Below are positions 1 through 7,988 of a DNA stretch of 34,922 nucleotides, one piece after another (the stretch's first letter is position 1; each line of letters begins with the position of its first letter). Where the stretch lies: positions 1 to 34,922 of the forward strand of contig CANDJN010000022.1 of assembly GCA_947385085.1 (NCBI GenBank), written 5' to 3'. Position numbers and translations under genes: made by a program. The DNA is from an uncultured Erysipelotrichaceae bacterium. GTDB taxonomy: Bacteria > Bacillota_I > Bacilli_A > Erysipelotrichales > Erysipelotrichaceae. Under the pieces are notes generated by a model that saw nothing but the letters and a program-made list of their open reading frames with translations, was not told the origin of the DNA and made no database searches.

Positions 1-88
1 TATTTAAGGGACTTTCTACACTTTTTTTCATTTCTCAACTGTCAAAGATGGGATTTTAACATATTCCCGCGACTTCCCCTATCTTTTT

Positions 89-313
89 CTAACCATGTGC
101 TCGCCATAGCGCCAGACGCTGTTCATATTGGCGTACATCATAGGCGATCGTATCGTATTCATGAACCAAATGATGGACACGACAATAATAACGATACGTC
201 TCTCCATATTGGTGAAACAACACACTGCGATAGTGAATATCGCCTTCATAGCGCAACGGATGAAAATTCCGCTTTACTCTGCTTAAAAAATCCGCAAATG
301 ACATCATTTCCAT
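89..313 (-). CDS. Small hypothetical protein (74 aa)
   Basis: I do not recognise this protein. It is rich in Tyr, Arg and His and has no membrane segment or Cys motif; a basic N-terminal stretch is followed by several aromatic residues. The ATG at 311-313 is chosen because a GAGGTGA ribosome-binding site lies five bases upstream. A longer GTG start at 320-322 would overlap that site and is unlikely. It is downstream of pnp on the same strand, separated by a hairpin at 374-397 that probably reduces read-through. The good ribosome-binding site and uninterrupted frame favour a real gene, but without a family match this is only moderately sure. Confidence 0.5.
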   Translation of the reverse strand: MEMMSFADFLSRVKRNFHPLRYEGDIHYRSVLFHQYGETYRYYCRVHHLVHEYDTIAYDVRQYEQRLALWRAHG

Positions 314-373
314 TTTGATCACCTCGTGAACAGTGTATCAAACATTGTGACATTATATATGTTACAAAAGGAA

Positions 374-397
374 AAGAAGTGAATTTTTTCACTTCTT
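374..397 (-). terminator. Probable intrinsic terminator after pnp
   Basis: A perfect 10-bp inverted repeat (AAGAAGTGAA / TTCACTTCTT) with a 4-base loop lies four bases beyond the pnp stop. Read on the minus strand it is followed by a T-rich stretch (TTCCTTTTG). The stem is AT-rich, with three G-C pairs, so it may be leaky. Confidence 0.5.
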
Positions 398-401
398 ATG
401 A

Positions 402-2612
402 CTATTCTTCTTTGCCCTTTATTTCTTCCTGTTGAAAGCGTGATTTACGGCGTGCTTCCTTTTTCTCCTCGTTTGGATGCTCATTGTCTGCCTCTTTTGG
501 CTTGGGAAGCAATGCTTTCGCGGATACGTTAATCTTGCCATGATCATCGATTTCTGTTACCTTGACACGAATCGTATCGCCTAATTTCACGACATCCTCT
601 ACCTTCTCCACACGCTCATGTCGCAGCTTAGAAATATGTACCAATCCGTCCGTCGAACCAAACAGATTCACAAACGCACCATATTTTTCAATTCTAACCA
701 CCTTGGCATCATAAATGTCACCAACTTTGGCAACTCTTACGATGTCTTTGATCATATCGACGGCCTTGTTAATGGAGTCACGATTCATATGATATACGAT
801 TACCTGACCGTCATCCTCAATGTCGATCTGAACGTCATCACAATCCTCAATGATTTTATTGATCATCTTACCATTCGGTCCAATCACTTCACGAATCTTT
901 TCCGGATCAATCATGAAGGTCGTTAGCTTTGGAGCGTATTTGCCGACATCGGCTCTTGGTTTGTCAATGGCTTTCGCCATGTTTGCCAAGATTTCAGCAC
1001 GAGCTTTTTTCGCCTGTGCCAAAGCTTCTTTAAAGATCGCCTCGGTGATTCCCGTCACTTTAATATCCATCTGTAAAGCAGTGATGCCTTCAGCAGTGCC
1101 GGCTACTTTGAAATCCATATCGCCGAAGTGATCCTCCATACCTTGAATATCCGTTAAAACGGTATAGTTTTCATTGTTTTCATCCATAATCAAACCCATG
1201 GCGATACCGGCGACCGGAGCCTTGATCGGAACACCGGCAGCCATTAAGGACATTGTACCCGCACAGATGGATGCCTGTGAGGAAGATCCATTGGATTCCA
1301 GAACCTCCGCAACAGTACGAATTGTATAAGGGAAATCCTCCACACTTGGCAATACTTGTGATAAAGCACGCTCACCCAATGCGCCGTGTCCGATTTCACG
1401 TCTTCCCGGACTGCCCATGCGACCAGTTTCTCCTACCGAATACGGTGGAAAGTTATAATGATGCATAAAGCGTTTTTCTTCTACATCGGTTACATCGTCA
1501 ATGATCTGATGATCATTCAGCGGTCCCAAAGTCGTAACGCTCATAACCTGCGTTTCACCACGGGTAAACATTGCGCTGCCATGCGTGCGCGGCAATAGAT
1601 CCACTTGTGAATCCAACGGACGGATTTCATCAATCTTTCGACCGTCCGGACGCACCTTGTCCTCGATAATCAAGCGCCGTACTTCGTCGGCCTCAATGCC
1701 ATGACAAATTTCCTTTACTTGCTTGATGGCCTTATCCTTCGCCTTATCATTTTCATATTCTTTTGAATCAAACAGCGTCACTGCCTGTTCCGTCAATTCA
1801 TCAATTTTCCCATAGCGCTCCAGCTTCTTTTCAATGGAAACAGCTTTGCGAATATCAGCTTCAAATTTTTCCTTAACTTCTGCCACAATCGCCTCATCGG
1901 GCGTATAAAGCGTTACTTCCATTTTTTCTTTTCCGACTGCGGCAACGATTTCCTCTTGGAAAGCTACCAGCTGTTTAATATGCTCGTGGGCGAACATGAT
2001 CGCTCCCAACATCGCTTCTTCACTGACTTCCTTCGCACCGGCTTCCACCATGTTTACGGCATACTTAGTACCGGCCACTGTCAAATGAATATCACTCTCA
2101 TTTTCCAGCTGTTCCGGAGTGGGATTGATTACATATTCCCCATTGATGCGTCCGACGATAACGCCAGCAATCGGACCGTTGAACGGAATATCCGATATGC
2201 ATAGTGCCAGCGACGCGCCAAACATAGCCGTCATCTCTGCCGTACATTCCTGATCCACTGACATTACGGTATTGACAACCTGTACCTCATTGCGAAAACC
2301 ATCCGCAAATAACGGACGAATCGGTCGATCAATCATTCGTGCTGTTAGTGTCGCATGTTCGCTCGGTCGTCCCTCACGGCGTAAAAAGCCGCCGGGAATT
2401 TTGCCAACGGAATAAAGCTTTTCTTCAAACGATACGGTCAAAGGAAAGAAGTCGATTCCTTCTTTTGCCTGTTTGCTGGCAGTAGCCGTCGATAATACAA
2501 CTGTGTCATTATATCGAATCAGAGCGGATCCGCCTGCCTGCTTCGCTATTTCGCCGGTTTCTACAGTTATATTACGTCCGCAGAAATCCAAGCTGAATGT
2601 TTGTTTACTCAT
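402..2612 (-). CDS. pnp: Polyribonucleotide nucleotidyltransferase (PNPase)
   Basis: This phosphorolytic 3'-to-5' exoribonuclease degrades mRNA, usually as a trimer and with helicase or RNase partners. The 736-residue length is normal for the family. Two RNase PH-like domains (roughly residues 1-220 and 310-540) are visible, the second with the conserved stretch around GETGRMGSPGRREIGHGAL. A KH domain follows near residue 560 (GPNGKMINKI), then a C-terminal S1 domain (KYGAFVNLF and GLVHISKL). The start has an AGGTGA ribosome-binding site five bases upstream. It follows rpsO on the same strand, the widely conserved rpsO-pnp pair, with a terminator between them. The C-terminus is a charged Glu/Lys-rich tail. 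Confidence 0.98.
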   Translation of the reverse strand: MSKQTFSLDFCGRNITVETGEIAKQAGGSALIRYNDTVVLSTATASKQAKEGIDFFPLTVSFEEKLYSVGKIPGGFLRREGRPSEHATLTARMIDRPIRPLFADGFRNEVQVVNTVMSVDQECTAEMTAMFGASLALCISDIPFNGPIAGVIVGRINGEYVINPTPEQLENESDIHLTVAGTKYAVNMVEAGAKEVSEEAMLGAIMFAHEHIKQLVAFQEEIVAAVGKEKMEVTLYTPDEAIVAEVKEKFEADIRKAVSIEKKLERYGKIDELTEQAVTLFDSKEYENDKAKDKAIKQVKEICHGIEADEVRRLIIEDKVRPDGRKIDEIRPLDSQVDLLPRTHGSAMFTRGETQVMSVTTLGPLNDHQIIDDVTDVEEKRFMHHYNFPPYSVGETGRMGSPGRREIGHGALGERALSQVLPSVEDFPYTIRTVAEVLESNGSSSQASICAGTMSLMAAGVPIKAPVAGIAMGLIMDENNENYTVLTDIQGMEDHFGDMDFKVAGTAEGITALQMDIKVTGITEAIFKEALAQAKKARAEILANMAKAIDKPRADVGKYAPKLTTFMIDPEKIREVIGPNGKMINKIIEDCDDVQIDIEDDGQVIVYHMNRDSINKAVDMIKDIVRVAKVGDIYDAKVVRIEKYGAFVNLFGSTDGLVHISKLRHERVEKVEDVVKLGDTIRVKVTEIDDHGKINVSAKALLPKPKEADNEHPNEEKKEARRKSRFQQEEIKGKEE

Positions 2613-2742
2613 TCTTTCACCTCAATTTTTTCATACCTGTATAATCATATCATATTTTTAAATTAAAAAACATAAGAAAATGCGCTTGGCTTGTGTTTTC
2701 TTGCAAAAACACCTGAATTTATGATTTTCCTGTTCTTCATGA

Positions 2743-2774
2743 GATAAAAAAAACGCACATGGCGTTTTTTTATC
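2743..2774 (-). terminator. Intrinsic terminator of rpsO
   Basis: Minus-strand hairpin GATAAAAAAACGC-CATGT-GCG followed by eight T residues, starting immediately after the rpsO stop codon. The A-tract/T-tract symmetry makes it bidirectional in principle, but no plus-strand gene needs it. It separates rpsO from pnp, so pnp probably also has its own promoter in 2613-2740; I could not pick one out with confidence. Confidence 0.8.
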
Positions 2775-2775
2775 A

Positions 2776-3042
2776 TTACTTACGCAGACCCAAACGTGCG
2801 ATCAAATCGCGATAGCGGTTCAAATCCTTGTTCTTCAAATATGCAAGCAAGTTACGGCGATGACCGATCATTTTCATTAATCCTCGATGTGAATGATAAT
2901 CATGCTTATGTTCCTTCATGTGCTCAGTCAAACGATTGATCTTTTCCGTTAATACGGCAATCTGCACCTCAGGAGAACCCGTATCTCCTTCAAAACGTGC
3001 ATACTCTTTCATGATAGCTTGCTTTTCTGACTTTAATAACAT
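2776..3042 (-). CDS. rpsO: 30S ribosomal protein S15
   Basis: This primary 16S rRNA-binding protein of the small-subunit platform is 88 residues long, the family's usual size. It shows the S15 signature: the GDTGSPEVQIAVLTE stretch, the HKHDYHSHRGL segment that contacts the three-way junction of helices 20-22, and the terminal YRDLIARLGLRK. A strong AGGAGG ribosome-binding site sits upstream. It has its own promoter at 3125-3153 and its own terminator, so it forms a single-gene transcript ahead of pnp. Confidence 0.99.
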   Translation of the reverse strand: MLLKSEKQAIMKEYARFEGDTGSPEVQIAVLTEKINRLTEHMKEHKHDYHSHRGLMKMIGHRRNLLAYLKNKDLNRYRDLIARLGLRK

Positions 3043-3118
3043 TTATTTTCCTCCTGTTGTCTTGTCCTTTCCTACCGCGTAATTCGTCGGAGTGAACGTA
3101 AAAACCCAGTACGAAAGC
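3043..3118 (-). promoter_or_regulatory. Candidate structured 5' leader of rpsO
   Basis: The transcript from the 3125-3153 promoter would have about 75 untranslated bases. CTTTC near the 5' end can pair with GAAAG shortly before the ribosome-binding site, extended by TAC/GTA across one mismatch. S15 is known to repress its own translation through structured leaders in several bacterial groups, so this is a plausible autoregulatory element. The pairing was done by eye, and the recognised S15 leader classes differ in detail. Confidence 0.35.
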
Positions 3119-3124
3119 CTTTAT

Positions 3125-3153
3125 ATTTTAACACATTCAAAGCGTTGATGCAA
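3125..3153 (-). promoter_or_regulatory. Vegetative promoter of rpsO
   Basis: The -35 box is TTGCAT (3148-3153) and the -10 box is TAAAAT (3125-3130), with exactly 17 bases between them, a strong sigma-A match about 85 bases upstream of the rpsO start. It overlaps the region just after the hemW stop codon. Confidence 0.75.
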
Positions 3154-3158
3154 GATTT

Positions 3159-4244
3159 TTATAAGAAATCCACCAGTATTTCATGCAGCAGCATCATTCC
3201 CTGCTTACTCGCATATAAGCGATGATTGCTTTCCAATAGATTGCCCGATGCGCAATGCTTTTGAATTGCCGTATCGAAAACATCGTGATAGGAACAGGCA
3301 AAGCGCTGATGGAACACCACATCGCTTACACCTTTTTTAATCCGCAGGCCCATCATCATCATTTCAAACATTTCATCTTTTACGCTTAAAAGTGTTTTAT
3401 CGGGACAGGGTCCATTTTGAATATACGTATGAAGATTGCGCGTATTGTCATAGCGGATATGATTTTCTTTGCCGCTGGCACCACAACCGATACCATAAAA
3501 ATCATCATAGTGCCAATAGGCGAGATTGTGTTCAGAAAACCTTTGATCACGAGCAAAATTACTGATTTCATAGTGTTCAAAGCCGTTTTCTTCCAATAGT
3601 TTAATGGCAGTTTCGTAAAAATCAGCCTCCAAATCGGCATCACACGGCTGTATCTGCGCTCTGCCAAAGCGAGAGTGCTCCTCAATGGTTAAGGCGTATA
3701 AGGACAAATGAGTGATCGGCAATGCCACTGCCCTATGCAGATCCTCCACCCACTCACTCATCGTCTGATCCGGCAAGCCATACATGAAATCCAATGAGAT
3801 ATTCGTAATATCGTGGAAGCGTAATTGAGCGATACGCTGCTTGATCATCGCATAATCGGCAACCCGTTCTATTTTTTTTAAATGATGAGGCTGGAAGCTT
3901 TGTGCGCCCATAGATATACGATTAACGCCATATTGGACCAATAAGGCGATTTTCGCTTCGCTTAATGATTCCGCATTCACTTCCATCGTATATTCCACAG
4001 CATGTTTTGTATACGGTAAAAGTGCCGTGAGTAGTGACTCCAACTGTTCCTCGTTCAGTGTACTAGGCGTACCGCCGCCGATATAAACACTTTTACATGG
4101 CGATAATGCTTTATCATGAAGCTCCTTTATCATAGCATGAAGCCACTGATCCACCAGTGGCTTATAGTATCCGCAGCGCGTAAAATCACAATAGGCACAA
4201 ATATGATCACAAAACGGTACGTGAACATACATGGCTTTTGTCAT
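3159..4244 (-). CDS. hemW: HemW-type radical SAM protein (CPO-III-like)
   Basis: This belongs to the coproporphyrinogen III oxidase-like radical SAM family; HemW members are heme chaperones rather than true oxidases. The radical SAM cluster motif CDHICAYC (CxxxCxxC) lies at residues 12-19, followed by the SAM-binding IGGGTP stretch. The HNLAYW motif, typical of HemW and distinguishing it from HemN, is present around residue 235. At 361 residues it is slightly short but complete. Its ATG overlaps the stop of the upstream Spo0A-like gene by four bases (ATGA), so the two are translationally coupled. In Bacillus subtilis the homologue directly follows lepA; here two extra genes sit between. Confidence 0.93.
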   Translation of the reverse strand: MTKAMYVHVPFCDHICAYCDFTRCGYYKPLVDQWLHAMIKELHDKALSPCKSVYIGGGTPSTLNEEQLESLLTALLPYTKHAVEYTMEVNAESLSEAKIALLVQYGVNRISMGAQSFQPHHLKKIERVADYAMIKQRIAQLRFHDITNISLDFMYGLPDQTMSEWVEDLHRAVALPITHLSLYALTIEEHSRFGRAQIQPCDADLEADFYETAIKLLEENGFEHYEISNFARDQRFSEHNLAYWHYDDFYGIGCGASGKENHIRYDNTRNLHTYIQNGPCPDKTLLSVKDEMFEMMMMGLRIKKGVSDVVFHQRFACSYHDVFDTAIQKHCASGNLLESNHRLYASKQGMMLLHEILVDFL

Positions 4245-5011
4245 ACGGCAACTTTCCTTTCTTCGTTTGCTTCTCGTTGTTTTTGTAGCATTCGTTCATA
4301 AATCAAATGAATGAGCTGTGAATTGGTTGGCTTGCGGTTTTGAATTTGAATATGCTGGGGATCGTAACGATAGGCATAATCAATCGCATCACGGATTGCT
4401 TTCTCCACTCGTGAAGATGTCGTCATATGGATGCGGGCAACTTCTTTATACAGCTGGTGCATCAGCAGCTTTTGATCGTTCCTGTGCAATAAAAATTTCA
4501 CAGCCGACTTAATATAGCGGAAACCGTTTAAATGAACAGGAATACCCATGTCTTGAATCAGCTGCGAAGCCGTACTTTCATCATAGCGTGGTGATAGATA
4601 TCCTCGGCTTTGAATCCTGCTTTTCATCAATTCTCTCATGATTTTATCAACAGAAAACGGTGCGCAAAGAAATACGCCATTTGGATCAATTGCTTTCAAT
4701 ACCTGCAACGACGTCATCTTTGACTGATTCACCATATACATAATGCACAATGACAGTTCATCATTGCGAAGCATCTTGGCAAACGCAAAAGCGGCTCCCG
4801 GATCCTGGGTACAGTCAAGCAACAGCACGTCGATCTGTAAAGCTTTGATCCATTCACTGTCCCTTGGCAGTACCGATATTGTCACCGTTTGCATCCATGC
4901 CTCACTGCGCATTAGCTCCATCAAATCCCTTAACAAATCCATATCATGAAGATACGTTAGTACCTTCATCATAAACTTTTGTAATAATTGTTCGCTCGCA
5001 TTATTACCCAA
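4241..5011 (-). CDS. Spo0A-like regulator with degenerate receiver
   Basis: The C-terminal half matches the Spo0A DNA-binding domain: IPVHLNGFRYIKSAV (residues 157-171), TTSSRVEKAIRDAI (197-210) and KPTNSQLI near residue 230, as in Spo0A's recognition helix region. The N-terminal half has receiver-like order, with an Asp at the phospho-acceptor position (DVLLLD, D66). The other active-site residues are missing: the acidic pair is replaced by Leu-His, the conserved Thr by Met/Val, and the Lys before Pro-Phe by Ala (CAPF, A117). Phosphorylation by the normal mechanism is therefore doubtful. The longest frame starts at a TTG poorly spaced from AAGGGGG; an internal ATG at 4970-4972 or 4967-4969, just before the KVLTYL strand, is an alternative. 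It is coupled to hemW. Confidence 0.82.
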   Translation of the reverse strand: MGNNASEQLLQKFMMKVLTYLHDMDLLRDLMELMRSEAWMQTVTISVLPRDSEWIKALQIDVLLLDCTQDPGAAFAFAKMLRNDELSLCIMYMVNQSKMTSLQVLKAIDPNGVFLCAPFSVDKIMRELMKSRIQSRGYLSPRYDESTASQLIQDMGIPVHLNGFRYIKSAVKFLLHRNDQKLLMHQLYKEVARIHMTTSSRVEKAIRDAIDYAYRYDPQHIQIQNRKPTNSQLIHLIYERMLQKQREANEERKVAV

Positions 5012-5018
5012 GCCCCCT

Positions 5019-5942
5019 TCACATCACAAAATACACAAATTTCTTCCCTATTTTTTGCTTCTGATACCACTTTAATGCGACGAGCTTTTCCATCGAATAG
5101 CGTGCTGTTTCATAACATACACCGGCATTCTGCATATAATCCTGTAACGTATAATAATGATGCAGCTTACGATGTGCTACATAAAAGGTAATGCTTTCCT
5201 TTTGTAACATCGGATAACGCTCAATCAGTTCCCTGGCATCCAGTTTTTGTAACGAAATCGAATCTTTTCTATTTAATGATAACATTTCATCAGAGAATTT
5301 CAACCTCAAAACTTCAAGAAGTGACAAAAAGTTCGATGTTACATCCAAATCGGTAACCTGTCGATCCAATCGTTCCATTAATTCTTCCATTGTTATATGA
5401 ATGGATAAGGGAAAGCAATGATGCAGATAGAGAGTAGGAAAATATAGCAAAAATGCGGTTCGCTTATCACACTCCATTGCCAAACGAAATAACTTGCATA
5501 ATAAATTATTCGTTTCTTCCTCCAAATAAGGACGCAATACCAGTTCCTTGCTTCGATCCTTGATGAAATGATCAAAGATTTCCTGAAATAAGTAACAGGG
5601 ATTAATTCCCTTGTCATAACGCATTTTGATCAAGAGTCGGGTGAAGCGTTCCTTTTCCTCCTCCTTCAGCCAAAATAAGTCAATTTCCGTTTGCGGCATT
5701 TCCTGATGCTTCATGAGCCATAACAGCATCATTTCCTGAGTTTTTGCCATGGTATCATTGACCATGGGATTTCTTACCAAATATGTTTTTTTGCCTTGAA
5801 GTGGAAACTCCTGCCGAAATAGTGATCGATATTGTTCAATCTCCCGCCATAAGGGATCCACTAGGTAATAATCCATTTCCTTTTCCAAATCTGCTTTATT
5901 ATAGTACGTGCCTTCACTGTATTTTCGCGCTGTTTCAAACAT
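5019..5942 (-). CDS. Winged-helix protein, possibly a degenerate Fic-fold protein
   Basis: I do not firmly recognise this 307-residue protein. Its last 45 residues (YYTLQDYMQNAGVCYETARYS, then KLVALKWYQKQKIGKKFVYF) look like the winged-helix domain that ends many Fic proteins. The middle (residues about 145-225) can be aligned by eye to the Fic core helices, with RTAFLLYFPTLYLHHCFPLS where an active protein has its catalytic loop and FLSLLEVLRLKF where Fic proteins have a later helix. The catalytic HPFxxGNGRxxR motif is absent, so I infer a non-enzymatic relative that may act as a regulator. It has a GAGGTGA ribosome-binding site, ends seven bases before the Spo0A-like frame, and is downstream of lepA. 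Confidence 0.6.
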   Translation of the reverse strand: MFETARKYSEGTYYNKADLEKEMDYYLVDPLWREIEQYRSLFRQEFPLQGKKTYLVRNPMVNDTMAKTQEMMLLWLMKHQEMPQTEIDLFWLKEEEKERFTRLLIKMRYDKGINPCYLFQEIFDHFIKDRSKELVLRPYLEEETNNLLCKLFRLAMECDKRTAFLLYFPTLYLHHCFPLSIHITMEELMERLDRQVTDLDVTSNFLSLLEVLRLKFSDEMLSLNRKDSISLQKLDARELIERYPMLQKESITFYVAHRKLHHYYTLQDYMQNAGVCYETARYSMEKLVALKWYQKQKIGKKFVYFVM

Positions 5943-6059
5943 ATCGTTTCACCTCAACGTTATTTTAACACGCAAAAAATGCAGACTCGATAAGTTCGAC
6001 AAAGATAGAAAAAACAAGACAGCAGATTGGTAAATTCAACATGACCTATGGGTAATTTG

Positions 6060-7862
6060 TTATTCATCCTCCATGGATAATACCACCATAAATGCTTCCT
6101 GCGGCACTTCCACAGAACCGACCGCTTTCATGCGCTTCTTTCCAGCCTTCTGCTTTTCCAGCAGCTTTTTCTTACGGGAAATATCGCCGCCGTAGCATTT
6201 GGCCAACACGTTTTTGCGCAGCGATTTGATATCGGTGCGAGCGATGATTTTCCCCCCTAATGCCGCCTGAACCGGAATTTCAAACTGCTGGCGCGGAATC
6301 AGCGTTTTCAGCTTTTCACAGATCAAACGACCCCGAGGCGCCGCAAAGTCCTTATGTACGATTAAGGATAAGGCGTCGACACATTCCCCGTTCAACAAAA
6401 TATCCATTTTTGCCAGCCTGCTTGTTTGATAGCCAACCAGCTCATAATCCAAAGAAGCGTAGCCCTTTGAACACGATTTCAAACGATCAAAGAAATCATA
6501 TACGATCTCGCCCAGTGGCAATTCATATACGATGTCCATGCGATTCTCATCAATATATACCATGTCTTTATAGATACCGCGCTTTTTCTGACACAACTCC
6601 ATAATCGCTCCGACATAATCGTTGGGCGTCATGATGCTTGCCTTGACGTAAGGTTCTTCGATATGATCGATTTTCTGCGGCTCCGGCAACATGCTGGGAT
6701 TATCGATTTTCATCATTGAGCCATCGCTTAAATAGGCATGATATATAACGGAGGGCGCTGTGAGGATGAGATCTATTTTATATTCTCGCTCAATGCGTTC
6801 CTGAACCACATCCATATGTAATAAACCAAGAAAGCCGCAGCGAAAGCCAAAACCCAGCGCCTGTGAGGTTTCCGCCTCAAAATGCAAGGAGGCATCATTA
6901 AGCTGTAATTTCTCCAAAGCATCGCGTAAATCATTATATTTGGCAGAATCAATCGGATACAAGCCACAGTAAACCATCGGGTTCATTACGCGATAACCGC
7001 TGAGTGGCTTTTGTGCCGGCCTTTCGCTATGGGTGATTGTATCACCGACGCGAACATCCTGAATGGATTTCATACTGGCACACAGCCAACCGACTTCACC
7101 GCAATGAAGCACTTCCTTCTTCACTTCCTTGGGATTGCGAATGCCGACTTCCAGCACCTCATATTCTGCACCGCTCGCCATAAAGCGAATGCGATCACCG
7201 ATGCGAATGCAGCCTTCCTTTATCCGAACAAATGCGACAACACCGCGATACGCATCATAAAAGGAGTCAAAAACCAATGCCTGTAATGGATTGGCTTCAC
7301 TGCCTGAGGGAGCTGGTATTTGATGAACAACCGCTTCCAATACATCACGGATATTCAATCCGTTTTTCGCTGAGATTAACGGTGCGCTTGCCGCATCCAG
7401 TCCGATCACGTTCTCAATCTCCGCTTTTACGATAGCGGGCTGGGCACTGGGAAGATCAATCTTATTGATCACCGGCAAAATTTCCAAATCGTTGTCCAAA
7501 GCGAGGTATACGTTTGCTAAGGTTTGCGCTTCAATTCCCTGTGCCGCATCCACAACCAAAACCGCACCTTCACATGCCGCTAAGGAACGAGATACCTCAT
7601 AAGTGAAATCCACATGGCCTGGCGTATCAATCAAATGCAGAATATATTCCTGACCATCCAAGGCTAGATATTTTAACTGTACCGCATTCAGCTTGATCGT
7701 GATACCGCGTTCACGTTCCAGATCCATTGTGTCTAACAGCTGATCCTTCATTTCCCGCTGTTCCACCGTATCGGTAAGCTCCAAAATGCGATCCGCAAGT
7801 GTGGATTTTCCATGATCAATATGAGCGATAATGGAAAAATTACGAATATATTTCTGATCCAT
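6060..7862 (-). CDS. lepA: Elongation factor 4 (LepA)
   Basis: This ribosome-associated translational GTPase is linked to back-translocation and subunit biogenesis. The N-terminal GTPase domain has the P-loop AHIDHGKSTL, the G2/switch I stretch RERGITIKLNAV, DTPGHVDF (G3) and NKIDLPSA (G4). The elongation-factor C-terminal domains follow, and the LepA-specific C-terminus is present (GGDISRKKKLLEKQKAGKKR), the signature that separates it from EF-G. The start is the second ATG of an ATGTCCATG run, because GGAAGGAG would otherwise abut the first ATG. A good promoter lies 40 bases upstream. A 117-base gap without a clear terminator separates it from the next gene. Confidence 0.98.
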   Translation of the reverse strand: MDQKYIRNFSIIAHIDHGKSTLADRILELTDTVEQREMKDQLLDTMDLERERGITIKLNAVQLKYLALDGQEYILHLIDTPGHVDFTYEVSRSLAACEGAVLVVDAAQGIEAQTLANVYLALDNDLEILPVINKIDLPSAQPAIVKAEIENVIGLDAASAPLISAKNGLNIRDVLEAVVHQIPAPSGSEANPLQALVFDSFYDAYRGVVAFVRIKEGCIRIGDRIRFMASGAEYEVLEVGIRNPKEVKKEVLHCGEVGWLCASMKSIQDVRVGDTITHSERPAQKPLSGYRVMNPMVYCGLYPIDSAKYNDLRDALEKLQLNDASLHFEAETSQALGFGFRCGFLGLLHMDVVQERIEREYKIDLILTAPSVIYHAYLSDGSMMKIDNPSMLPEPQKIDHIEEPYVKASIMTPNDYVGAIMELCQKKRGIYKDMVYIDENRMDIVYELPLGEIVYDFFDRLKSCSKGYASLDYELVGYQTSRLAKMDILLNGECVDALSLIVHKDFAAPRGRLICEKLKTLIPRQQFEIPVQAALGGKIIARTDIKSLRKNVLAKCYGGDISRKKKLLEKQKAGKKRMKAVGSVEVPQEAFMVVLSMEDE

Positions 7863-7902
7863 GGACATCTCCTTCCCAGATAAAGTTTCTATTCATTGTG
7901 TA

Positions 7903-7931
7903 ATTATACCAAAAAGAAAACCGATTGGAAA
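7903..7931 (-). promoter_or_regulatory. Probable promoter of lepA
   Basis: The -10 box TATAAT (7903-7908) is preceded by 17 bases and a -35-like TTTCCA (7926-7931). It lies about 40 bases upstream of the lepA start, in the gap after the MATE gene. Confidence 0.65.
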
Positions 7932-7988
7932 GAAAAAGCGCCGGTTATGAATGATTTCACGATCCGATATTCACTATTTATAATGTAG

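Noticed and set aside
850..1131. Open frame on the plus strand inside pnp
   Set aside because: It lies entirely antisense to a full-length, well-conserved gene, and its peptide has no family character or ribosome-binding site.
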